20,960 nt of DNA from contig PEYP01000149.1 of assembly GCA_002774315.1 (NCBI GenBank), positions 2,012 through 22,971 on the forward strand, written 5' to 3'. Below the pieces are notes generated by a model. It ran no database searches. It saw nothing but the letters and a program-made list of their open reading frames with translations, and had not been told where the DNA came from. Both the position numbers and the translations under genes were made by a program. Source of the DNA: Candidatus Stahliibacteriota bacterium CG08_land_8_20_14_0_20_40_26. Lineage in GTDB: Bacteria > Hydrothermota > UBA3073. Shown one piece after another: positions 14,956-20,960 of the stretch; position 1 is the first letter of the stretch; every line of letters starts with the position of its first letter.

Positions 14956-17900
14956 TCAAATTTCAAACTCTACGGTCTCCTTTTCCACCTTGGGATAAAT
15001 ATCATCGATCGCTTTCTGAATTATGATTGTCTTTTGATGGGATGTGACTATCTTGCAGTAATGCTTTATTTCTTCAAGTGACAAGCCCCTCCCCTTTCTT
15101 TCTTTTAACCACTTGGAACACACCTGATAGCCGCCTATTTGATATTCCCAGATATCTTCTGTAATCCCCTCAAAATACTGTGTCTCATTGATATAAACAC
15201 GCCTTTGTTTTTCATCGTATCTTAATTTTCCGACTCTGTTATCACCTTTACCCTGAAATTTAGATTGTAGGGGCGTATTGCAATACGCCCCTACCTCCAT
15301 TAGATGCAAATCAACGAGCCTTTTCCCATATCCAGCCATCTTGCAAAAAAGTTTGTAATCTTTTATAAAAGGAATCCTCGGAAAATCTACCTTCAGGAAC
15401 TCTGCGTATTTTGTTCGGTAGGTATTGGAATAAAGTACGGAGTAAATATAAAATAAGATTTGTTCAGGAGAGGGCGTCTCCTTAAAAGCCTTCGTTAATT
15501 GATCAACTAATGCTAAAGAGAGATTTGGCGTTTTTACCTCATAATCTGCCCGTGATTCAAACAACATCACAGTGCTTTTTATAGACCGTTTTTTAGAACT
15601 ATCTTTTTCTCGGTAGAGATAGAGAGGGAAAAGGTAATTTATTTCTCTGGTCTTATTGGATACAACACAGGATTCAACAATAGTGTCGCAAACTAAAGTA
15701 TGATAAAATCCAACTTTATTTTGCTGACGGCAAGTTAATAACCCCAAATTCTCCCGCATCATATGACGCATAACTTCTAAAAGAGGTCTCTCAATAACTA
15801 TATTTGTATAATAGATATTTCTTTTGTCAAAGGGACGATATAAAATCTCGGTAAAGTACTTATTCCAATTCTCATCTTTAGAAATAGCTTCTCGCGATTT
15901 TCTGAACTTAAACGTGCTTGTATCTTTCAATTTGAAGGTCTGTTTAACAAGTTCATCTGGTATTGATAAATTTCTAAACATTGCAATTCGCCTTTTTAGT
16001 GTGTCTTTATTAAAATCAATTACAAACTTATCGCGTGCAGTGACAATGCCAACACAATTAATAGGAAAAATATCAGTTATTTTCCAGTATTTTTCATAAA
16101 CTTTTCTACCTTTTTCTTCTCTTGGAATAAAGAAGTAATAGGGACTTGTTGGACTTAACTTTTGCCAATCGGTTGTTTTTATATCATTCACCAAAAGCCA
16201 AGCATATTTCCATTGTCGCACTCCCCATCTTTCTGAATGGTATACCTTGCATTCTTTCTTCTCACCGCGTCTTTTTATAAAAAGGGCAATAGCTACTCCC
16301 TGCCTGATATCAAAAACATTTTCATCTTTTGACCCATCAGGAGATTTCTCTTTCTTTAAGCTATTTCCATGTAAGTCTAGGGTATAAATCTCATTAAAGC
16401 TGTTCATCAATGATTGCCGCATGCCTCTGAAGGTTGGACTATCAAGATAACTGTGGTTGGTGATAAATCCTAAAACTCCTTCCCCCGCCTGGTCTATCTT
16501 CCACTGACCAAAGCGAATAAATTTGACATAATCATCCTGTAGCCAAAGTTTCCTTTCTTCTAAAGGTTTTCCATCCACCTTGTAATAACTTTGTAGCCCA
16601 TCTACATCTTCTCTTAGAAGTCTATCTATCCATGGGTTCATATTTGCTGATATTCCTGAATATGGTGGATTGCCAAGTATAACCAAGATAGGTTGTTCTT
16701 TTTTGACCTTGCCTGCTAAATGAGATTCTTCAGAGAGTGAAGCTATAATACCCGGGAGTGTGGTTTGTGCCAGTTCTTCCATTTCTAAGGCATTGGTAAG
16801 ATAGAATTTAACCCTATCATCCTTTTGAAGTCTATAGCCAAGTTCTTCCAAGAGAAAGGACATCTTTAGATGACCTACTGCATAGGGTGCCATCATCAGT
16901 TCAAAGGCATAGAAGTTTTTGAGGATATACTCTTTAATGAATTTTTCTCTCCCTCCTTCTCCATATTTAGAAACAAATTCTTCTACGGCGAGTTTAGCTG
17001 CATCAGCTAAAAAGGTTAGCGTTCCTGCTGCAGGGTCTAAAACTGTAACTGTATCGCTTGCAAATCCATCTGCTCTATTGAAGTGCTCCTTCAAAATATT
17101 GTGTAAAGAACTAACAATATAGAAGACCACGGGTTCTGGAGTATAATAGACGCCTCTCCTTTCTCGCATCTTTGGGTCATATTCTGCCAAAAAGGTTTCA
17201 TAAAAATGGATAATAGGGTCTTTACCTTTACCCTCATGGAAATACTGATGAAGTATTTTCTTTACATCAGTAACTGCAAGCACTTCTGAAATATCATCAA
17301 TAATCCATTCCATATGCGGGGGAAGGTCTTCAAGTGAAACGAACTTGAAAACATCTCGTAAAATCCCAATAGTATGTGGAATTCTATCGTATGCAAGTTT
17401 TCTATTAAATCCATCATCCGTGCGGGTCCTAGCAGCAAAAAGCCCATATGTGATAGTTTGTGAATAAAGGTCGGCAAAGCCCTCTTTTGAAAGACCACTT
17501 ATGAGGAACTTCCTAAATGCCTCATAGAAACCTAAAATAAAGCCCTTTCCTGTTTTTTCTTCTTCTTTCAATTCCTCTGCAACGACCTCGTCCCTCAAAA
17601 AACGTGTCCTCTTGGCTAATTCTAATGCAAGGGTTTTAGCATCGTAGACTTTTGGTAGGGTGAATGCGAAGAATTTCTCAAGCAGTTTAAGGAAATCAGG
17701 CTCTTTTTCAACCGGTGGGGTGATTTTAAGCTTATGAACAACATAAGGTCTAGCAGTCAGAACTTTATCCATCAAAGTGCCATTGCGATAAAGTCTGAAT
17801 TCAAAAAAATTGGTCAATATCAAGTTCGGAAAGGTATGCCGGTAGCGTTTTAACTGTTCTGTATATTCTATCCTGTCTAAATCTTCTACCGTTGGCGCCT

Positions 17901-18123
17901 TGGCTTCAATATACCCCACGATATGTTGTTTCCCATCCCAGACTCTAAAATCGGGATTGCCAGCTTCAGTTTTCTTTGGTAGGGTTGTTATGTGGATATT
18001 TTTCTTGCCAACCGTGTTAGTATATTCCTTAAACAATCCCTCAAGAATGGAGTAATAACTTTCTTCTCTGGCATCTCCACGATTGGCAACTTCAAATATT
18101 TTCTTCAAATACGGTTTTAGCAT
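14956..18123 (-). CDS. Single-chain restriction-modification enzyme (type ISP/IIG-like)
   Basis: A 1055-residue enzyme expected to methylate adenine N6 and cleave unmodified DNA. The N-terminus has a PD-(D/E)xK nuclease: NPDF with Asp58 and YIEAK with Glu73 and Lys75. A coupling region (about 140-320) leads to YYTP (326-329), SAM motif I DPAAGT (363-368) and catalytic NPPY (485-488). The C-terminal half (about 500-1050) matches a type ISP target-recognition domain with HSYLDSPTFRGMR, FIPRE and YRPFDKR. No helicase motifs lie between nuclease and methylase, unlike the larger LlaGI-type ISP enzymes. Residues 944-952 come from a 28-bp palindrome. A promoter is at 18196-18224. The Shine-Dalgarno is weak. 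Confidence 0.9.
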   Translation of the reverse strand: MLKPYLKKIFEVANRGDAREESYYSILEGLFKEYTNTVGKKNIHITTLPKKTEAGNPDFRVWDGKQHIVGYIEAKAPTVEDLDRIEYTEQLKRYRHTFPNLILTNFFEFRLYRNGTLMDKVLTARPYVVHKLKITPPVEKEPDFLKLLEKFFAFTLPKVYDAKTLALELAKRTRFLRDEVVAEELKEEEKTGKGFILGFYEAFRKFLISGLSKEGFADLYSQTITYGLFAARTRTDDGFNRKLAYDRIPHTIGILRDVFKFVSLEDLPPHMEWIIDDISEVLAVTDVKKILHQYFHEGKGKDPIIHFYETFLAEYDPKMRERRGVYYTPEPVVFYIVSSLHNILKEHFNRADGFASDTVTVLDPAAGTLTFLADAAKLAVEEFVSKYGEGGREKFIKEYILKNFYAFELMMAPYAVGHLKMSFLLEELGYRLQKDDRVKFYLTNALEMEELAQTTLPGIIASLSEESHLAGKVKKEQPILVILGNPPYSGISANMNPWIDRLLREDVDGLQSYYKVDGKPLEERKLWLQDDYVKFIRFGQWKIDQAGEGVLGFITNHSYLDSPTFRGMRQSLMNSFNEIYTLDLHGNSLKKEKSPDGSKDENVFDIRQGVAIALFIKRRGEKKECKVYHSERWGVRQWKYAWLLVNDIKTTDWQKLSPTSPYYFFIPREEKGRKVYEKYWKITDIFPINCVGIVTARDKFVIDFNKDTLKRRIAMFRNLSIPDELVKQTFKLKDTSTFKFRKSREAISKDENWNKYFTEILYRPFDKRNIYYTNIVIERPLLEVMRHMMRENLGLLTCRQQNKVGFYHTLVCDTIVESCVVSNKTREINYLFPLYLYREKDSSKKRSIKSTVMLFESRADYEVKTPNLSLALVDQLTKAFKETPSPEQILFYIYSVLYSNTYRTKYAEFLKVDFPRIPFIKDYKLFCKMAGYGKRLVDLHLMEVGAYCNTPLQSKFQGKGDNRVGKLRYDEKQRRVYINETQYFEGITEDIWEYQIGGYQVCSKWLKERKGRGLSLEEIKHYCKIVTSHQKTIIIQKAIDDIYPKVEKETVEFEI
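15267..15294. repeat. 28-bp perfect palindrome inside the R-M gene
   Basis: Each 14-base half is GTAGGGGCGTATTG and its exact complement. In the gene frame it encodes VGAYCNTPL (944-952), between LVDLHLME and SKFQGKGDNRV. This looks like an insertion in a stretch of the target-recognition domain that otherwise reads as family sequence. Confidence 0.9.
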
Positions 18124-18195
18124 TATATTTCTTTTAATTTGGCCGTCTATTTATTTTAAGATAGCCATTAACTTCTGTTTACAAACCCTCTTTGT

Positions 18196-18224
18196 ATTTT
18201 ACCATTGATTTTATGAAATGTCAA
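18196..18224 (-). promoter_or_regulatory. Promoter of the R-M gene
   Basis: Minus strand: TTGACA, 17 bases, TAAAAT. The predicted start is near 18189, about 65 bases before the ATG. Nothing else was recognised in 18225-18325. Confidence 0.75.
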
Positions 18225-18325
18225 GAAATTTTTTAAGGAAGGCTCTGGGGAAGTATAGTGGAAGGGAAGTAGTTTATTATAGTCAACGCAGCGAGCCGCA
18301 AAAGCTAGATTTGATGATATTATCG

Positions 18326-18532
18326 TTATAGCCTCTTATACATTCTGTAAAGATGAAAAGATTTACTCTTTAAGGCTACTGCCTTGCAGAAAAAACTTCT
18401 CGATCTTCCATCATCAAAATTCTCTATTATTGTTTCTATTAATTTAATTTGTTTTTCCTGCTGCTTTATGAATTCTTTTATCCCGTGTTCTTTTATGAAA
18501 TTTAAATTAGGAATGATTTTCTTACCAAATAT
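18326..18532 (-). pseudogene. C-terminal relic of a DUF3795-like protein
   Basis: Without a start codon, this frame reads continuously to TAA and encodes FGKKIIPNLNFIKEHGIKEF, then EKQIKLIETIIENFDDG and RSRSFFCKAVAL. This is the ending I associate with DUF3795 proteins (E.YDDGR.KSFFC.A...L). The cysteine-rich N-terminal part is absent. The first 31 bases overlap the MGMT-family gene in another frame, so the break probably lies near 18530. Confidence 0.55.
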
Positions 18533-18996
18533 TTTTCAATATCAGCAACGATATATTTCTTACCCTTTTGGATTACTTTATGTCCTTCCTTTTCCAAAAG
18601 TTTCCTTTGAGTCTCTACTCCGCCAGGATATTTTTCGTTTATAACTCCACCTGTTTTCAATGTGCGCCAGTAGGGAGTGATATTTTTCTTTCCTTCTACT
18701 TTAGCTTCTTCCGCTGCATGAGCTGCAATCCAAGCGAAAATTCCAGTAGTTATCGGACAACCTATTGTAGCACCGTGTTTTTGGGCAAGTATCGCACGAA
18801 TTTCATTGATTGTGATAAGTTTGCCTTCAGGAACTTTTTTCATAATTTTGTCTACTTCTTTAGGTGCTGGGATAACAACTGTGCCTGTTCCCCATCTTGT
18901 ACTCATTTTATCAGTTATTTTTTCAACTTTTGGCAAGCCTTTACTATCTGCCAATTTTTCCTGCCAAGATTTGCGTTTTTTAGATTTTTCACTCAT
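18502..18996 (-). CDS. MGMT/ATL-family DNA-binding protein
   Basis: 164 residues related to O6-alkylguanine-DNA alkyltransferases and alkyltransferase-like proteins. These bind alkylated DNA and either repair it directly or flag it for other repair. Features are KMSTRWGTGTVVIPAP (30-45), the helix-turn-helix part ITINEIRAILAQKHGA (61-76), GCPITTGIFAWIAAHAAEE (79-97) and PYWRTLKTGGVINEKYPGG (108-126). The PCHR active site of true transferases is not visible; Cys80 lies in a different context. GGAGG (19004-19008 complement) is seven bases before the ATG. The last seven residues, VRKSFLI, are encoded within the DUF3795-like relic in another frame, so the original C-terminus may have been replaced. 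Confidence 0.8.
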   Translation of the reverse strand: MSEKSKKRKSWQEKLADSKGLPKVEKITDKMSTRWGTGTVVIPAPKEVDKIMKKVPEGKLITINEIRAILAQKHGATIGCPITTGIFAWIAAHAAEEAKVEGKKNITPYWRTLKTGGVINEKYPGGVETQRKLLEKEGHKVIQKGKKYIVADIEKYLVRKSFLI

Positions 18997-19082
18997 CTTT
19001 ATACCTCCATATTAAATTAACTTTGACCTTTAAATATTCTTCTTTGTTCGAAGGCGGGTTTTGGAATTTCATATAATGTTTC

Positions 19083-19157
19083 CAGCATATACGACGTTGC
19101 GACCGAAGGGAGCAATGTCCCTAAGGGCAAGGGCGTAAGCCCGTAGCGTATATGCTG
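19083..19157. repeat. Inverted-repeat element A, attC-like, downstream of corA
   Basis: Eleven-base terminal arms CAGCATATACG and CGTATATGCTG enclose smaller inverted repeats (GGGC...GCCC at 19123-19142, GGGA...TCCC). Outside the arms, ATATAAT on the left and GTTATCT on the right are again partly complementary, with unequal unpaired spacers. This bipartite arm layout resembles integron attC sites. No gene is seen in 18997-19195. Confidence 0.6.
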
Positions 19158-19195
19158 TGTTATCTGCCGTATGACGCAGGCGTGAATCAGCTCCT

Positions 19196-20260
19196 TCAAA
19201 GCCATTTTTTCCTCTTGAAATGCACTAACATTGAAATACCTATAGTAACCATTACAAGCGAAACTGCAAAATAACCCCAACGCCAGCTAAGCTCCGGCAT
19301 ATTTTGGAAATTCATCCCATAGATTCCTGCTATAAAAGTCAGTGGTATGAATATAGTAGCTATGATGGTCAGCACCTTCATAACTTCGTTCATCCTGTTG
19401 CTCACACTGGAAAGGTAAATATCCAACATTCCTGATAACATGTCACGGGACGTCTCAATGGCGTCCATCACTTGGATTGTATGGTCATAAACATCCCTGA
19501 AGTATATTTGTGTGGACTCTTGAACAAGTTTTGATTCCCCCCTCTCCAGACCGCCAATGACTTCCCTTAAGGGCCACACCGACTTGCGCAGGAATATCAT
19601 GTCTTTTTTTAGGTTGTGAATTGCCTGCAATGTTTCTAGCGTTGGGTTTGTCACCAGCTCCTCCTCCATGCCCTCTAATTTCTCACCAACCTTTTCTAGG
19701 ATCACAAAATAATTGTCAACGACACCGTCCATTAACGCGTAGGTAAGGTAGTCCGCCCCCATTTTCCTTATGTGGCCTTTGTCACCCCTTATCCTTTCGC
19801 GAATGGGGTTAAATACATCCCCTTCCCTCTCCTGGAAGGAAATCACGAATTTTTGACTGATTAGTAAACTTACCTGCTCTGTCTTAATCTCGTCCTCTTT
19901 TTCGTCGTAATAAATCATTTTCAAAACCACAAAGATGTAATTCCCAAAATCCTCCATTTTCGGGCGTTGGCCTGTATCAACAATGTCTTCCAGAACAAGG
20001 GGATGCACCCCAAAATGCTTTCCTATTGCTTCTATAATATCGACCTGGTGTATCCCATCTATGTTTATCCAGGTCACGGTGGGCTTGTCCGTAAAAGGAA
20101 GGCATTCCTCAACCTTTTTTACCTTCCTCTCTTCAAAGTGCCTTTCGTCATAGTCAATAATTGTAATCTTCACTTCCTCATCCCTTCCCTCGCCCACATG
20201 GACAAGAGCCCCAGGGGGAAGTCTAGCCTTTTTTGATATTTTTTTAATGAATCGTGACAT
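19196..20260 (-). CDS. corA: CorA-family magnesium/cobalt transporter
   Basis: A 354-residue inner-membrane channel subunit that works as a pentamer and admits Mg2+ (or Co2+) down the electrochemical gradient. The long cytoplasmic N-terminal domain contains HPLVLEDIVDTGQRPKMEDF (about 86-105) and a charged helical stalk. Two C-terminal TM helices (about 296-314 and 327-347) are joined by the signature GMN (315-317) in YGMNFQNMPEL. Length and motifs are normal. The start ATG at 20260 is preceded by AAAGGTGG. Its promoter at 20427-20455 gives a leader of about 160 bases that contains element B. I checked this leader for an M-box riboswitch and saw none. Confidence 0.96.
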   Translation of the reverse strand: MSRFIKKISKKARLPPGALVHVGEGRDEEVKITIIDYDERHFEERKVKKVEECLPFTDKPTVTWINIDGIHQVDIIEAIGKHFGVHPLVLEDIVDTGQRPKMEDFGNYIFVVLKMIYYDEKEDEIKTEQVSLLISQKFVISFQEREGDVFNPIRERIRGDKGHIRKMGADYLTYALMDGVVDNYFVILEKVGEKLEGMEEELVTNPTLETLQAIHNLKKDMIFLRKSVWPLREVIGGLERGESKLVQESTQIYFRDVYDHTIQVMDAIETSRDMLSGMLDIYLSSVSNRMNEVMKVLTIIATIFIPLTFIAGIYGMNFQNMPELSWRWGYFAVSLVMVTIGISMLVHFKRKKWL

Positions 20261-20284
20261 ATCTAACCACCTTTCACGTCGAGT

Positions 20285-20368
20285 AATATGGCGTACAACG
20301 TTCTGCGTGTTTGCGAAGTGCCGAAGGCATTTGGGTGAGTGCCATAGGGCACGAACCTTTTATGCTGT
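20285..20368. repeat. Inverted-repeat element B in the corA leader
   Basis: This resembles element A: it has TACAACGTT and TTTGCGAAGTGCCGAAGG at the left (element A has TACGACGTTGCGACCGAAGG) and TATGCTGTG at the right in both. Internal pairs include GTGCC/GGCAC (20319-20323 with 20348-20352). The outer arms no longer match well, so it is a degraded or hybrid copy. Confidence 0.45.
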
Positions 20369-20399
20369 GATAATAATTAAAAGGCGTCAAGATAATTTC

Positions 20400-20428
20400 T
20401 TGCGTGGAATCAATTTGCGTTGTATAAT
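20400..20428 (+). promoter_or_regulatory. Putative promoter toward the IS110 transposase
   Basis: TTGCGT, 17 bases, TATAAT on the plus strand. Its -10 (20423-20428) overlaps the -10 of the corA promoter on the other strand. Confidence 0.5.
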
Positions 20429-20455
20429 TATATAACACAATCCCGGTTTTGTCAA
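20427..20455 (-). promoter_or_regulatory. corA promoter
   Basis: Minus strand: TTGACA, 17 bases, TATAAT, a perfect consensus. Predicted start near 20420. Confidence 0.75.
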
Positions 20456-20467
20456 GTTCAAATCTTG

Positions 20468-20483
20468 CCTGTCGGCAGACAGG
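20468..20483. repeat. Palindromic repeat, CCTGCC family (copy 4)
   Basis: CCTGTC-GGCA-GACAGG, 21 bases before the transposase ATG. It is a diverged member of the same family as the copies at 2764 and 2849. Confidence 0.6.
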
Positions 20484-20503
20484 AATCAGAAGGGAGGTGT
20501 CGT

Positions 20504-20960
20504 ATGCAATTCGCTACCATCCTGAAGGAGTTCTACTGTGGGGTAGACCTCCATGCTAAGACCATGTATGTCTGCATTATGAATGCGATAGGAGAAGCCG
20601 TCTTCCATAGAAATATCCCGAATGATTTCGCTCTCTTTCTGCACATTGTAAAACCATACCGGCACAGTGTTGCCGTTGGCGTGGAGTCGACATTTAACTG
20701 GTACTGGCTCGCAGATGGGTGTAAGGAAGTGGGCATACCCTTCTTCCTCGGTCATGCCCTGTACATGAAAGCCATCCATGGTGGAAAGAAAAAGAACGAC
20801 CGAATAGATTCAAAAACGATAGCAGATCTTCTAAGATGCAACCTCTTTCCACTGGCTTATCCCTACCCAAGGGAAATGCGAGCAACAAGGGACCTCTTGA
20901 GAAGAAGACACCGCTTTGTTGCTCTGAGGGCAGAAGGATATACCCATATCCAGAATACAT
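20504..20960 (+). CDS. IS110-family transposase, N-terminal part (runs off window)
   Basis: 152 codons are present, with no stop before the window end. IS110 transposases are DEDD recombinases with a RuvC-like N-terminal domain, guided by a bridge RNA in characterised members. Visible acidic residues are Asp15 in CGVDLHAKTMYVC, Glu60 in VAVGVEST, and Asp98 and Asp101 in KNDRIDSKTIADLL. LGHALYMKAIHGGK and REMRATRDLLRRRHR are also typical. Full members are about 300-400 residues, so the C-terminal serine-containing domain lies beyond the window. GGGAGG is at 20492-20497. The left IS end and any bridge RNA should lie in 20261-20503, but I could not delimit them. Confidence 0.9.
   Translation, partial: MQFATILKEFYCGVDLHAKTMYVCIMNAIGEAVFHRNIPNDFALFLHIVKPYRHSVAVGVESTFNWYWLADGCKEVGIPFFLGHALYMKAIHGGKKKNDRIDSKTIADLLRCNLFPLAYPYPREMRATRDLLRRRHRFVALRAEGYTHIQNT

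Noticed and set aside
18384..19020. Plus-strand open frames opposite the MGMT-like gene
   Set aside because: They are Phe/Cys-rich mirror frames of a recognisable minus-strand gene and relic.
20261..20420. M-box magnesium riboswitch ahead of corA
   Set aside because: The leader on the minus strand lacks the conserved M-box blocks I know, and much of it is a repeat element with a relative elsewhere in the window.
20486..20960. Minus-strand open frames opposite the IS110 gene
   Set aside because: The plus strand encodes a clear DEDD transposase with a Shine-Dalgarno; the mirror frames have no family features.

Overview
This is a bacterial chromosome segment built around a complete rRNA operon in the order 16S, tRNA-Ile, tRNA-Ala, 23S, 5S. 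Nearly all coding DNA is AT-rich. Shine-Dalgarno starts and -35/-10 promoters of the TTGACA-17-TATAAT type are easy to read. An outer-membrane-like beta-barrel protein and FtsEX suggest a diderm. The rRNAs carry paired substitutions at positions that are almost invariant in bacteria, which points to a deep or candidate-phylum lineage. The abundance of small palindromes and repeats is typical of uncultured candidate phyla such as WOR-3 or its relatives. I cannot name the phylum from the sequence alone.

Layout. 1-1283: a papain-type protease and an rpsL gene detached from the usual str operon, both on +. 1295-2646: an ftsE-ftsX pair on -, with its own promoter. 2764-2880: two palindromic repeats. 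2926-4252: a leaderless-looking outer-membrane protein gene followed by a Nudix (ADP-ribose pyrophosphatase type) gene. 4261-10919: the rRNA operon. It has a full consensus promoter in front of 16S and a second, very similar promoter plus boxA-like leader in front of 23S. The 23S gene is interrupted at about E. coli position 2262, next to the P loop, by a 950-nt group I intron that encodes a LAGLIDADG homing endonuclease. It also has IVS-like helix expansions. 10920-11342: repeats only.

11343-18123 (-): a gene cluster with a GH130 glycoside phosphorylase, an isoprenylcysteine-methyltransferase-like membrane protein, an AlbA_2/Schlafen-type ATP-binding regulator cut in two by one in-frame TAG, and a large single-chain restriction-modification enzyme. 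The latter has a 28-bp perfect palindrome inserted in frame near its 3' end. 18326-20260 (-): a DUF3795-like relic overlapping the end of an MGMT/ATL-family gene, then corA. Two cloverleaf-like inverted-repeat elements that resemble each other, and loosely resemble integron attC sites, lie on either side of corA. 20400-20960: overlapping divergent promoters and the start of an IS110-family transposase that runs off the window.

The common thread is invasion by small elements: an intron, palindromes placed in RNA helices and in a protein gene, tandem repeats, attC-like sites and an IS110 element. They sit in and around a translation apparatus (16S h28 and h44, 23S H69, the macrolide site, and tRNA-Ile position 33) that departs from textbook consensus.
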